64,000 nt of DNA from Chryseobacterium defluvii (GCF_003634775.1 NZ_RBXB01000003.1:682001-746000), one strand, 5' to 3'; positions 34,777 through 43,252 are shown, numbered from the stretch's first letter. Numbers and translations: made by a program. Notes: a model not told the origin generated them from the letters alone.

Positions 34777-35184
34777 TTAGTTTTTTAATTCATATAATAT
34801 TTCATTTTTGTCTTTGCCGATTTTTACGGCCTCAATGAGGTAATCGACAATGGCTTTCACATTTTCTTCCAAAAAACCAAACATTACTACATATTTTTCC
34901 ATTGCAGAATATTCATTTGGAGAAACTACACCGTCTGCCCAGATCATCACCGTGAGATCATACAGATAATCTATTTTTTCTTCAATGGTTTTGGGGACAA
35001 GAGATTTAATATTGATTGGATTTAAAAGAATCTCGTCTAAATTTTTCGAGGAAATTCCTCTTTCTTTGGCACAGTTATACATCATTTTCAGTTCTAATGC
35101 GCTGAAATCGTCATCACAAATTGCCATTTGATAAAGCCTTAAAAAGTGAGCTTTTAAGGTTTCTGTAATTTGAATGCTTTCCAT
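34777..35184 (-). CDS. TerB-like domain protein
   Basis: 135 residues, all-helical. Two half-repeats, QMAICDDDFSALELKMMYNCA and VMIWADGVVSPNEYSAMEKY, match the TerB/DjlA-like fold with its acidic metal-binding positions. TerB proteins occur in tellurite and phage-related stress loci together with vWA and AAA proteins, and both kinds of neighbour are present here. Function in this locus is inference. Confidence 0.75.
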   Translation of the reverse strand: MESIQITETLKAHFLRLYQMAICDDDFSALELKMMYNCAKERGISSKNLDEILLNPINIKSLVPKTIEEKIDYLYDLTVMIWADGVVSPNEYSAMEKYVVMFGFLEENVKAIVDYLIEAVKIGKDKNEILYELKN

Positions 35185-35192
35185 GGTTGTTT

Positions 35193-35588
35193 TTAGTCTT
35201 CTTTTGGTTTTTTGGGGTTAATAATCACATCTCGTGAAGGTGATCTTAATTGTCTTGTTTGCTCTGAAGTTTCTTCGGAATTTTCATTTTCTTTTTTTTC
35301 TTCCTTTTTTTCGGCAAAAGCTATTAAGAGAAATATAATTCCTGTTATGGTATCAATAGGGATCCATAAGCTTTTTCGATATAAATAAATGGGAAAAACA
35401 GGATTAAAAATGATAAGTATTATGATGAATATTATACTCCAGTTATATTCTTTATAGCTTAAAAAATTGTATATAACAATGAGTGCTCCAACGGAAACCA
35501 AAACTCTTAGAAAAGTATAATATTCAATAGGAAGTCTGAAAATACCAACGAAACAACATATCGCACAGAAGGTGAGGAATGGTTTCAT
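35193..35588 (-). CDS. small multi-TM protein (DUF6804-like)
   Basis: 131 residues with start at 35588 (MKPFLTFCAIC); a longer frame from 35672 overlaps the TM2 gene and is rejected. Four hydrophobic segments, with YTFLRVLVSVGALIVIYNF and PVFPIYLYRKSLWIPID, look like the DUF6804 family; the C-terminal 35 residues are charged. No known function. Confidence 0.65.
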   Translation of the reverse strand: MKPFLTFCAICCFVGIFRLPIEYYTFLRVLVSVGALIVIYNFLSYKEYNWSIIFIIILIIFNPVFPIYLYRKSLWIPIDTITGIIFLLIAFAEKKEEKKENENSEETSEQTRQLRSPSRDVIINPKKPKED

Positions 35589-35598
35589 TTTTTTAGAT

Positions 35599-35814
35599 TT
35601 AAAATCCTGATTGGAGATTGTATTTATAATTAAAGTTATCTTCAGACATAAATGTGAAAACAAAAAAATCATAAACAGAGATCAGTGCAGGAATGAATGT
35701 CCAGCAAAACAAAAGATAAAAAACACCCAATTTGTTTTGTCCTAAATAAAACCTGTGAATGCCTAATCCTCCTAAGAAAAGAGCAAACATTGAAGTTGTA
35801 AATTTTGATTTCAT
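35599..35814 (-). CDS. TM2 domain-containing protein
   Basis: 71 residues. A single TM2 domain: LFLGGLGIHRFYLGQNKLGVF is the diagnostic first helix and DRF-like loop (here HRFYLG), followed by LLFCWTFIPALISVYDFF. Full length for small TM2 proteins, whose function is unknown. It starts 3 nt after the PH/SHOCT gene; SHOCT and TM2 domains often occur together. Confidence 0.9.
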   Translation of the reverse strand: MKSKFTTSMFALFLGGLGIHRFYLGQNKLGVFYLLFCWTFIPALISVYDFFVFTFMSEDNFNYKYNLQSGF

Positions 35815-35817
35815 AAT

Positions 35818-36435
35818 TTATACTCTTGATAATATTTCGTTCTTTTTTTCTTCAAACTCTTCAGGAGATATGATTCCATTTTCCGTGAAACCTTTTAGCT
35901 TTTGTAAAAGAGCAAACGGATCTTCATTTTCTATAAGCAAAGGTTGTGAAGGCAGCTGAGGTTGTGCAATGATAGGAGTGGTATTATTTACCGTTACACC
36001 TCCTGCAGAAGCTTTTCTGGATTCCAGATCTTTTTCTCTTCTCACTCCTCTCATTTGTTCTTCAATCTCTTGGGCATATTGATATAGTTTTCTAGCCTGA
36101 GCTTTCGGAAGATAATCCATCATGTTAGTGAAATTTCTTACAGTTCTCATCATAAATGTGGAACCGATTATTCCTTCTTTAATATGGCAATCTGCAACAT
36201 CTATCCAACTGTAATCCTGAAAATCCATGGATAAGCCGAAGTTTTTAGGCCGGCAGAAAATAATTCTTCTGTTGGTAAGAGCAATACAATCCGGAGATAA
36301 ATTGAGAACAGGCTTTTTCTGAACAGCAATATATTCCACGAATTCCTGTGAAGTGAGAAGACTGTTGATTCTCCCCAAGAGCTTTTCTACTGCTTTTGGG
36401 TCTTGTTCTTCGTTTAAAAATTTCTTTAAATTCAT
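35818..36435 (-). CDS. PH-like and SHOCT domain protein
   Basis: 205 residues, soluble. A bacterial PH-like domain (about 35-125; CIALTNRRIIFCRPKNFGLSM and YSWIDVADCHIKEGIIGSTF) is followed by a flexible linker and a C-terminal SHOCT motif (FALLQKLKGFTENGIISPEE, about 172-203). Such proteins are thought to bind membranes or oligomerise. It sits directly before the TM2 gene. Confidence 0.82.
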   Translation of the reverse strand: MNLKKFLNEEQDPKAVEKLLGRINSLLTSQEFVEYIAVQKKPVLNLSPDCIALTNRRIIFCRPKNFGLSMDFQDYSWIDVADCHIKEGIIGSTFMMRTVRNFTNMMDYLPKAQARKLYQYAQEIEEQMRGVRREKDLESRKASAGGVTVNNTTPIIAQPQLPSQPLLIENEDPFALLQKLKGFTENGIISPEEFEEKKNEILSRV

Positions 36436-36451
36436 AGTATTTTGTTTTTAG

Positions 36452-36970
36452 TTATTTTTTATTGCTGGAATAGACATAGCCTGTTTTTCCTCCTTTTTTA
36501 ATCTGTACTTTATACCATGAACCTTGTTTTGATAGTTGAATCAGTTTTGTGTTTTTTGGTACAGTAGCTATTATTTTAGATTTTAAGGAAGGTTTTGCAT
36601 AAATATTAGTTGTGGCAGTTCCTGCAATGTATCTGGTATTGGTATTGACATTCACTTCATTGATGAAAACAGAAGGAGCTTTATCTGATTTGCTTTTTGG
36701 GGAGTTTCCGGATTTAAAATTATCAGTTTCCGAAGCTTTTGATTTCTTAGGCTTACTTTTTTTCGTAGACCGACCAGACGAGCCTCCATTACAAACTCCG
36801 CAGGTTCCACCTCCGCTACAATGCCCACACCGAGAGCAGTTTGAACAAGCTGTACAATATGCAGAACCAGTACATCTTCCTTCGTGTCCCACATTGTCAT
36901 TGGCTTTAAAACAGGAGTTTAAAAAAAATAAACTGAGTGTGATTATGATGAATGGTATTAGTTTTCTCAT
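36452..36970 (-). CDS. Cys-rich lipoprotein with SH3b domain
   Basis: 172 residues. Lipobox FLNSC with lipidated C20. Residues about 32-63 hold nine cysteines in short spacing (CTGSAYCTACSNCSRCGHC, then GTCGVCNGG), a zinc-knuckle-like or disulphide-rich module. A Lys/Ser linker precedes a C-terminal SH3b domain (TTNIYAKPSLKSKIIATVPK and onward) of the kind that binds peptidoglycan. The gene follows the PDDEXK gene by 2 nt. Role unknown. Confidence 0.75.
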   Translation of the reverse strand: MRKLIPFIIITLSLFFLNSCFKANDNVGHEGRCTGSAYCTACSNCSRCGHCSGGGTCGVCNGGSSGRSTKKSKPKKSKASETDNFKSGNSPKSKSDKAPSVFINEVNVNTNTRYIAGTATTNIYAKPSLKSKIIATVPKNTKLIQLSKQGSWYKVQIKKGGKTGYVYSSNKK

Positions 36971-36972
36971 GG

Positions 36973-38043
36973 TTAATTATAATTTTCCAAAGTTTGATGA
37001 AGCTGGCTCCTGAAATTATAAATCTCATCAAGATTATTCAGAAGAACTTTTTCTCCGGATTCCTTTCCGTTGTGAAAGGTTTCCAGGTATTTGTTTGAGG
37101 TATTAAAATGTAGTCTGCAAAGTGGCTTTCTGTTGTTGTCATCCAATAAAACCCCAAAGTATGAAAGTGTATCTCTGTAGGCAATTCTGGATGAAGGAAT
37201 CTTTTCTCTCAAAATGGCTTTTACAATCTGAAAGCCCTCCAGTTCCTCTTCTGTGGTGACAATTTTGGAATCGTTGTTTTCGTCGATAGGCTGTGGATTC
37301 TTTATGTCATCTTCCCCTTTTTCGATCTGTTCATTAATGCTCAATGCAGATTTTAACCTGAAACTAATTGATTCGTTGATGGAGGTTGCCAATGCTTTTT
37401 TGGTGTATTCTTTAAAAGAAACCATTCTATTGGCCGTTAAAGGCTTTTCAAAAAAACGGTTTACTAAAAGCTTCACCAATTCATCAGAAGGATTTTCGAT
37501 TTCCTTTTCAAATTCTTTTCGGATGGCTTTGATGTATTTTAATGCTTCTGCAGAATCCAAAATACTTTCAAGATTGTAATCTTTTTTTGTGAAACTCTCA
37601 AGAATTTTAATTGAACTGTCTTTCAAATCTTCAATATTAATGGTAAAAAAAGGTTTTTCATCCATAATATTCGGTTTCTCAAGATCGGTGTAGAAATTAT
37701 AAACAATTCCGTTGGTAAGAACCCCGAATCTCGTTTTGGAAACATGATAATATCTGTGAAGCTGAGAATTATGGGCATCAGCACTTTCTTTCCAGTGTTT
37801 GCATTCTATGATGAAAATCGGTTCATCATTATTCCTGATTACATAATCTACCTTTTCCCCTTTTTTGGTTCCGATGTCACAAATATGTTCGGGAACAACC
37901 TCTGTCGGATTGAAAATATCATAGCCTAAAATTTGGATGAAAGGCATTACAAAAGCATTTTTGGTTGCTTCTTCTGTACCGATTTGTTCTTTTAAGCCAA
38001 CCACTTTTTGATGTAGCTGCTCAAGCTTTATTTTAAGATCCAT
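36973..38043 (-). CDS. stand-alone HsdR-N-like PDDEXK protein
   Basis: 356 residues with start at 38043 (MDLKIKLEQ); upstream in-frame ATGs overlap the YegP-like gene. The N-terminal domain resembles HsdR_N_2 of type I restriction enzymes, with nuclease residues D66, E80 and K82 (KVDYVIRN, IIECKHWKE). No helicase domain follows and no hsdM or hsdS is nearby, so it is not a restriction system by itself. The C-terminal third (about 250-356) may bind nucleic acid. Active nuclease function is plausible, unproven. Confidence 0.78.
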   Translation of the reverse strand: MDLKIKLEQLHQKVVGLKEQIGTEEATKNAFVMPFIQILGYDIFNPTEVVPEHICDIGTKKGEKVDYVIRNNDEPIFIIECKHWKESADAHNSQLHRYYHVSKTRFGVLTNGIVYNFYTDLEKPNIMDEKPFFTINIEDLKDSSIKILESFTKKDYNLESILDSAEALKYIKAIRKEFEKEIENPSDELVKLLVNRFFEKPLTANRMVSFKEYTKKALATSINESISFRLKSALSINEQIEKGEDDIKNPQPIDENNDSKIVTTEEELEGFQIVKAILREKIPSSRIAYRDTLSYFGVLLDDNNRKPLCRLHFNTSNKYLETFHNGKESGEKVLLNNLDEIYNFRSQLHQTLENYN

Positions 38044-38053
38044 TTTTTGATTA

Positions 38054-38383
38054 TTATAGAGTTTCATCGAAGATTTCTGCTGTTGGAGCAATCGATTTTA
38101 TTGTAGAAATAGCTTTTTCCATTGAGGATTTTATTATGTAATATTGGCTTTTCCCAACAATTTCCCCGTTTCTTGCTTTTAAGACAAAATAATGTTTTTC
38201 ATTTACCGCGACTCTTCTGTCGTATCGGGAATCATCCTGAGAGTTGATTCTCACCGATTCTATTCCTTTATGACAAGACGCTTTTTGAACATAACCTTCA
38301 CTCATTAAAATAATGTCGTTTCCTTTTTTTAAATTAAACTGATACTCTTTATTGATTCTTTGAGTAATAACAAATTTTCCCAT
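38054..38383 (-). CDS. YegP family protein (DUF1508)
   Basis: 109 residues, two tandem YegP repeats: FNLKKGNDIILMSEGYVQKA in the first and FVLKARNGEIVGKSQYYIIK in the second. Small beta-sheet proteins of this family are widespread and of unknown function. Gap of 10 nt to the PDDEXK gene downstream and 15 nt to the Cys/His gene upstream. Confidence 0.88.
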   Translation of the reverse strand: MGKFVITQRINKEYQFNLKKGNDIILMSEGYVQKASCHKGIESVRINSQDDSRYDRRVAVNEKHYFVLKARNGEIVGKSQYYIIKSSMEKAISTIKSIAPTAEIFDETL

Positions 38384-38398
38384 AATTACTATTTTTAT

Positions 38399-38605
38399 TT
38401 AGCTAGTGTGGCACTCGTTTGAACATGTTTTGCACCCATTCGACTGAGAATAGTCCTTTTTAGCTTCCTTCACCGCATCTTTGCATGAAGAAAACTGACC
38501 TAAGTATTTTCTGTTTTCATTAGTAGGTAAATATTTACAATTTTCATGGTGTACTTCATGATCTCCATTGCTTTGTGCCTTTTTGTTTACATAATATTTT
38601 TTCAT
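38399..38605 (-). CDS. small Cys/His protein, first gene of the ten-gene operon
   Basis: 68 residues, not recognised by name. HHENCKYLPTNENRKYLGQF, then SCKDAVKEAK and NGCKTCSNECH, give five Cys and several His that could bind zinc. The fold may be a short helix with a zinc-binding ribbon, but this is inference. The start codon lies 57 nt downstream of the TTACGG palindrome and 28 nt after a TATTTTTG promoter box. Confidence 0.75.
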   Translation of the reverse strand: MKKYYVNKKAQSNGDHEVHHENCKYLPTNENRKYLGQFSSCKDAVKEAKKDYSQSNGCKTCSNECHTS

Positions 38606-38633
38606 AACAAAAGTTTTAATTGATTTAACACTT

Positions 38634-38641
38634 CAAAAATA
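38634..38641 (-). promoter_or_regulatory. minus-7 promoter box of the ten-gene operon
   Basis: TATTTTTG on the minus strand matches TAnnTTTG. The gap to the palindrome at 38663-38678 is exactly 21 nt, as in the other two target promoters. Confidence 0.7.
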
Positions 38642-38662
38642 TGAGCATTAAATAACCTTGCC

Positions 38663-38678
38663 TTACGGGAATCCGTAA
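38663..38678 (-). promoter_or_regulatory. palindromic operator, site A (TTACGG-N4-CCGTAA)
   Basis: TTACGGGAATCCGTAA, inverted repeat with 6-bp arms. It would lie near -41 of the promoter, where an activator contacts RNA polymerase. The identical 16-mer is present at 43233-43248 and a variant at 46259-46274. Proposed binding protein: the NarL-type regulator encoded at 43310-43975. Confidence 0.75.
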
Positions 38679-38682
38679 AACC

Positions 38683-38714
38683 AAAAAAACCTCTCAAAAA
38701 AATCGAAAGGTTTA
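38683..38714 (-). terminator. terminator of the AAA+ ATPase operon
   Basis: On the minus strand AAACCTTTC pairs with GAGAGGTTT (one G-U pair), followed by a T run. It ends the operon before site A and is part of a duplicated 42-nt stretch (38661-38702 and 43231-43272). Confidence 0.75.
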
Positions 38715-38740
38715 TTTATGTAAAGATTTTAAAATAGAGC

Positions 38741-40291
38741 TTAAATAATAATAGTACGTTTCGCAATTACATTATCATTGGGAGAAGAGTTCCATGAAAA
38801 TCCCGAAGCGGGAAGAGCTCTTTCTTTACCCCAGTTTCTTATGGCTTCTATTCTTTCGGGGCTTGTTTTGCTTAAAGGAACAATATTTCGGAAACATGTT
38901 TCATATAATTCATCATTTACAGCTCCATCTCCGTTAATGACAGCCTGAATCGCAACATCTCTTACTGCTCCTTCAAGGTCTGAGCCTGCAAATCCGGAAG
39001 ATAAAGCAACCAATTTTTCAAAAGTTTCTATAGATGGAGGAGGAAGAAGTCCTTTTTTTATGTAAAGATTAATAATATCTTCTCTTTCTCGTTCTTCTGG
39101 TAAATCGACAAAAAATAATTCATCAAATCTACCTTTACGTAGTAATTCCGGAGGAAGTTTTGTGACATCATTTGCTGTGGCAACAACGAAAACTTTTTCA
39201 GTGCTTTCCTGAAGCCAAAATAAAAACTGACCAATCATTCTGGTTGTAACTCCTGAAGAATCATTCGCGTTGGCAGCGAGACCTTTTTCAATTTCATCAA
39301 TCCATAAAATACAAGGTGATGCATTATCTGCGGACTCAAAGGCTTCTTTCAATCTATTTTCCGATTGTCCAACATACATTCCTTGAATAGATGCAAAATC
39401 TAATCTGTATAAAGGTAGACTCCAGGTTGTAGCTATGAATTTTGCAGATAAAGATTTTCCACACCCAGGAACACCAACTAACAAAACTCCTCTTGGTGGA
39501 CGAAGTTTTCTTGCTTTTAAATCTGCTGTAAGGAGTTGTCTTTGACTTTCAAGCCATTGCTGAAGACCATTTAAACCACCTACGGAAAGCATATTAGAAT
39601 CGACCTTTACTTTTTCCAGTCCGGAAATATCGCTGAATAATTTGTCTTTTTCCTGCGTAAGAAGTTTGATGTCTTCTTTAGTTAAAGAGCCTTTTGCCAT
39701 TTGAGTTGCCAAAACATTTTCGGCTTCAATTTTTGTCATATTGGCAAGAATGGTTGCAGCCATTTTAAAATCTTTTTCATCCCATTCAATAGGAAAAGAA
39801 TTTTGATAGGGAAGAACACAATCTTTAACAATCGATAACATTTCATCTTCATTTGGAGGATCTAAAGTCAAAGTCATACCCAATCTTTGAAGTTGTGACC
39901 AAACACTTTTTGTAGAAATGATACAAATGCTTCCACCACGTTCGATAGCCTGAACCACACAATCGTAAATATGTCTTGAAACAATATTATCGTCTTCGAT
40001 ATCACTTACTTCTGTAAAAATAAAAGTAAGGTTTTGTCTTTGCGAGATATTTTGAACGGCAAAATCGATTCCGCCAACAACGGAACGGTCATCATTTACT
40101 GTTTTTCTTGTTTTAATATCTATTATTCCGTGAGAAAGACTGTGAACGTACATTGGAATGTTGATTTCTTCAGCCAATTCCTGTATGATTTCCAAAACTC
40201 TTGCTCTCTCAATACTTCTTATCGAAATAAAGGGAATTCTTGCACGGAACATTCGCAACAGAGAATTCTTGAATTCAATTTTATTTGACAT
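38741..40291 (-). CDS. Ycf46-like AAA+ ATPase
   Basis: 516 residues. The N-terminal half (1-230) looks like a degenerate AAA domain; the C-terminal half is an active AAA+ module with Walker A GVPGCGKS (K279), Walker B ILWIDEIEKG (D332, E333), sensor 1 VFVVATANDV and arginine finger region LLRKGRFDELFFV. This two-part plan matches the Ycf46 family of cyanobacteria, plastids and many bacteria, whose role is poorly understood. Last gene of its operon, 2 nt after the preceding gene. Probably the motor of this locus. Confidence 0.88.
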   Translation of the reverse strand: MSNKIEFKNSLLRMFRARIPFISIRSIERARVLEIIQELAEEINIPMYVHSLSHGIIDIKTRKTVNDDRSVVGGIDFAVQNISQRQNLTFIFTEVSDIEDDNIVSRHIYDCVVQAIERGGSICIISTKSVWSQLQRLGMTLTLDPPNEDEMLSIVKDCVLPYQNSFPIEWDEKDFKMAATILANMTKIEAENVLATQMAKGSLTKEDIKLLTQEKDKLFSDISGLEKVKVDSNMLSVGGLNGLQQWLESQRQLLTADLKARKLRPPRGVLLVGVPGCGKSLSAKFIATTWSLPLYRLDFASIQGMYVGQSENRLKEAFESADNASPCILWIDEIEKGLAANANDSSGVTTRMIGQFLFWLQESTEKVFVVATANDVTKLPPELLRKGRFDELFFVDLPEEREREDIINLYIKKGLLPPPSIETFEKLVALSSGFAGSDLEGAVRDVAIQAVINGDGAVNDELYETCFRNIVPLSKTSPERIEAIRNWGKERALPASGFSWNSSPNDNVIAKRTIII

Positions 40292-40293
40292 GG

Positions 40294-40818
40294 TTAAAAG
40301 ATTATTTTTCTTCTTGTTGATAAGTTTCTTTCTTCTTCTTCGTTATTATTTTGATCCAACTTTTCTACAATATTTTCAGGAAGCCTGAAAGAATTGATGG
40401 TGAGAATTATTTTTTCTTTATCCTTGCTTGTATTGGGTAAACTGTCCTTTAAAGATTTTTTAATTTCCGCTACAAATTCTTCTAAATCTTTTCTGAAAAC
40501 TATTTTCAAATCTTCCGGGAAGCCCTTGGAATCTGAAAATATTGAAAGTGGAATTAGATTTTTTTTACCTGTTAAAAGGAGCATCCCAAAATCATCTACG
40601 GATTTTATATTTTGGTTTTCAAAATATCTTTGGAATTTTTCCAGCCATAATTTTTTTCGTGTTTTATAAGCTTCTTCTGCTTTTATGTAAAAGCGTTGTG
40701 CTGTTCCTGCATCTAAATCAAAATTTCCGGAATCCATTTCTTCCAAAACGGTGTCGTCTCCGTTTCCAAACCGTTCAAAAATTTCAATCCAATCGGCATA
40801 AGTGATTGGTTTTTTCAT
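40294..40818 (-). CDS. protein of unknown function upstream of the AAA+ ATPase
   Basis: 174 residues, soluble and mostly helical by composition (ADWIEIFERFGNGDDTVLEEM, RFYIKAEEAYKTRKKLWLEK). Acidic C-terminus. Not recognised. Its start overlaps the stop of the 57-residue gene (ATGA) and its stop is 2 nt from the AAA+ start, so the three are translationally linked and may form a complex (inference). Confidence 0.7.
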   Translation of the reverse strand: MKKPITYADWIEIFERFGNGDDTVLEEMDSGNFDLDAGTAQRFYIKAEEAYKTRKKLWLEKFQRYFENQNIKSVDDFGMLLLTGKKNLIPLSIFSDSKGFPEDLKIVFRKDLEEFVAEIKKSLKDSLPNTSKDKEKIILTINSFRLPENIVEKLDQNNNEEEERNLSTRRKIIF

Positions 40819-40988
40819 AATCGTCTTATTCTAGGATTAATAATCTGATTGGGCGGAACGATATCCCATTCTGAGAATTTAGCATTACCTTTTTTTCCTT
40901 CTGTGCGTCCTTGAAAAAGATTAGGTCTTGTTTGTTGAGCTGATTTCTGATTTTTATTTTCTTCAGAATTATTTTTAATGTCTTTCAT
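40815..40988 (-). CDS. 57-residue protein with WDIVPPNQIINPRIRR tail
   Basis: Short gene from ATG at 40988 to TGA at 40817-40815. The N-terminal 20 residues are polar and probably disordered (MKDIKNNSEENKNQKSAQQT); the C-terminal part SEWDIVPPNQIINPRIRRL looks like a conserved linear motif. It fills the gap between two operon genes, 11 nt after the 567-residue gene, and ends in an ATGA overlap with the next. These features support a real gene. It could be an adaptor peptide for the ATPase; this is inference. Confidence 0.7.
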   Translation of the reverse strand: MKDIKNNSEENKNQKSAQQTRPNLFQGRTEGKKGNAKFSEWDIVPPNQIINPRIRRL

Positions 40989-40999
40989 AAATTGTGCTG

Positions 41000-42703
41000 T
41001 TAAGAGGTTTGTAAAATATTTCTTGTATCTCTCGATGTGCTGGAAAAATCTTCAGGAGTTATTGATTGTAATGTTTGTCTCAAAACTTCAGCTTTTGCAT
41101 CTTCCAATGCAAATTCTTTTCTATAATCAACAGTTTCGGCAATGCAACCGCGTAAAACTTCTTTGGATTTTGTTTTTCTCTCGGTAACGTTCTCTATCGT
41201 TTTTTTCTTGGCTTTTCTGTGATTATTAATTGAATTAAAAATGATTAATCCGCCAATTAAACCTCCAATAATACCAATTACTCCAAATTTAAAAATGGCT
41301 AAACTTAAAAGAGAAATTATAGCTCCCACAAAAATTAAAACTGTTGGTGAACCAAGTTTTTTCAATTCATTTTCAAGAAATTCAGCCCAATATTTATCAT
41401 GCTTTTGCAACTGTTCTGTTTCGTCGGTTCCGTCTGTGGTTGAGGTTTTAAAACCATCAATAGTCAATTCTACATTTTCTTCAACATTATTTCTATAATC
41501 TGCTGTGAAAGTATCGTGAGCTTCAACAATCCAAGGCTGACTGATAGAAACGGCAAGTGCTTGGGTAACTTTTGTTGCTCCTGATAATTCGGGATCGAAT
41601 GCCGCATTTGTTAGCATTTGCAAGAAGTCTACTTTTTCATCAAAAATGTGTTTTTCATTATTCATTAAAGCTTGTGCTGCTTTTTTATCTCCTTCTTTTT
41701 GAATAATTAATTGATTGAGTCTTACCTCATTTTGCAATGGAAGTTCTTCATCATCAAAATTGGTCACGAGCAGCGATAAGATTTCATCAAGCTGAATTTT
41801 CGTTGCTTTAGAATAATCGGTTGTAGTTTCTAAAATCTTTTTGAAATGTTTATCCAATGCTTCATGAGATCTTGCCTGTTTAACCGACGCTTTTAAATCA
41901 TTCCAATTGGTAGCAAATTCTTCAAGAAGAGGATATTGGCTGGATGAATGAGATCCTTTTGTTTTAAAGAAATTAGTCCATTGATCTTTTTGTTTATCAA
42001 TATAATTATCGGTTTGCGTCAACTGATCAATCCAACTTTTAACATTCGTAATCATTAATTGATGAGAAGCCGGCTGGAAAACACCCGTGGTAATTGCTTC
42101 CAAAATGACAATAAATTCTCTGGCCAGATTATGAGGATTCTGGTGAAGAAAATATCTGTTCATCCATTGTAGACAAGCGTCATTTCTACCCAATCTTCTC
42201 ATGATGAGCATAAAAAAAAGGGTTGTTTTGTAATCATCCCTCTTCAAACTTTCGTTTAAAGCTTTTTCAGAAGTATTTTTATCATCCCGAATCCAGGAGG
42301 CAAGTACGACCAACGCCGGAGCCAACCAATAATTCGGAGCTTTTATCATGACTTCTTCTGTTGTGTAACGCAACGTATCGTCACCTACAATTCCGGTGTC
42401 TACACCTTGTAGAATTCCGGTTGCCATTCTTCTAACCTCCGCATAATATCCGAATTTGATTTGAAGATCCTGTTTGAGATTTCCCTGTCGAGTTTCTGCT
42501 AGTTGTAGAGATTTATGTTTAATATCAGATTCAACAAAATCGTTGAAGGAATTCATTAAGCTTAATAAATCATTTTTAAGATGATCGTGCTTTGTGTTAA
42601 TGCTTCCTATCTCGATATTCACTTCGTGCATATCTGCTTTTATTGCTCTCAATGCGCTATTAATGAAAGAAAGGTCTGCGTATGAGATTACTTTTTGTGA
42701 CAT
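41000..42703 (-). CDS. large membrane protein of unknown function
   Basis: 567 residues. A long soluble helical region (1-450) is followed by two hydrophobic, Gly-rich segments (about 452-490; VLIFVGAIISLLSLAIF and IIGGLIGGLIIF), then a basic tail of 75 residues. Residues 84-99 (ATGILQGVDTGIVGDD) echo LIKGIDTGLLTE in the protein encoded just upstream. Not recognised. It looks like a membrane-anchored partner of the AAA+ ATPase, by operon context only. Confidence 0.72.
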   Translation of the reverse strand: MSQKVISYADLSFINSALRAIKADMHEVNIEIGSINTKHDHLKNDLLSLMNSFNDFVESDIKHKSLQLAETRQGNLKQDLQIKFGYYAEVRRMATGILQGVDTGIVGDDTLRYTTEEVMIKAPNYWLAPALVVLASWIRDDKNTSEKALNESLKRDDYKTTLFFMLIMRRLGRNDACLQWMNRYFLHQNPHNLAREFIVILEAITTGVFQPASHQLMITNVKSWIDQLTQTDNYIDKQKDQWTNFFKTKGSHSSSQYPLLEEFATNWNDLKASVKQARSHEALDKHFKKILETTTDYSKATKIQLDEILSLLVTNFDDEELPLQNEVRLNQLIIQKEGDKKAAQALMNNEKHIFDEKVDFLQMLTNAAFDPELSGATKVTQALAVSISQPWIVEAHDTFTADYRNNVEENVELTIDGFKTSTTDGTDETEQLQKHDKYWAEFLENELKKLGSPTVLIFVGAIISLLSLAIFKFGVIGIIGGLIGGLIIFNSINNHRKAKKKTIENVTERKTKSKEVLRGCIAETVDYRKEFALEDAKAEVLRQTLQSITPEDFSSTSRDTRNILQTS

Positions 42704-42724
42704 ATTATAAATGTTTTCAGTGGG

Positions 42725-43174
42725 TTAAAGTTTTGTTGCTGTTCCATCTTCTCTTATGAGAATAAGTTTGTCTTTGAATACTTCTACAAATGCATAAGCA
42801 TTATGCTTGGCGATTGTTCTCGCTTTTTCAAAATGATCGGGAAGTGGTTCTCCAACTTTATAATGCTTGATGATTTGATTGATGCTGAGATCCAGTGTAT
42901 GCACCTCATGAGGATGTCCCAAGAAGCATTTTGCTAGAATTCCTAAAGGAAGATTTGCCAGTTCGGCAGTTCCAAATTCTTCCTGAATTTTTTCCATTAA
43001 CTCATTCCTCCCTCTTGTCTCTGTTAAAAGCCCTGTATCAATTCCTTTAATAAGATTCATGTATTGTTGCGAACGTTTTTTAAGAATATCTCTGTCGCTA
43101 AATATTTTTGAGGAAGTTTGTTTGTTTTCTGATGAGGAATTCAGAGATTGATTTTGAAAAAGTATTCTCGCCAT
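42725..43174 (-). CDS. protein of unknown function, first gene of the AAA+ operon
   Basis: 149 residues, soluble, with a Ser/Asn-rich N-terminus (about 1-25) and a helical core (LKKRSQQYMNLIKGIDTGLL, then HPHEVHTLDLSINQIIKHYK). Not recognised. It begins 58 nt after palindromic site B and 30 nt after the minus-7 box TACTTTTG, and is 21 nt upstream of the 567-residue gene. Confidence 0.7.
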   Translation of the reverse strand: MARILFQNQSLNSSSENKQTSSKIFSDRDILKKRSQQYMNLIKGIDTGLLTETRGRNELMEKIQEEFGTAELANLPLGILAKCFLGHPHEVHTLDLSINQIIKHYKVGEPLPDHFEKARTIAKHNAYAFVEVFKDKLILIREDGTATKL

Positions 43175-43203
43175 AGTCTAAGTTTTTCAGGTTGTTACAT
43201 AGA

Positions 43204-43211
43204 CAAAAGTA
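43204..43211 (-). promoter_or_regulatory. minus-7 promoter box of the AAA+ operon
   Basis: TACTTTTG on the minus strand matches TAnnTTTG, 21 nt downstream of palindromic site B. Confidence 0.7.
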
Positions 43212-43232
43212 TTAGGACATATAAAAACTACC

Positions 43233-43248
43233 TTACGGGAATCCGTAA
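43233..43248 (-). promoter_or_regulatory. palindromic operator, site B (TTACGG-N4-CCGTAA)
   Basis: TTACGGGAATCCGTAA, identical to site A, with the same distance to the minus-7 box (21 nt) and almost the same distance to the start codon (58 against 57 nt). Confidence 0.75.
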
Positions 43249-43252
43249 AACC

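Noticed and set aside
36973-38043. Type I restriction-modification system
   Set aside because: Only the HsdR N-terminal nuclease-like domain is present; no helicase, methyltransferase or specificity gene is nearby.
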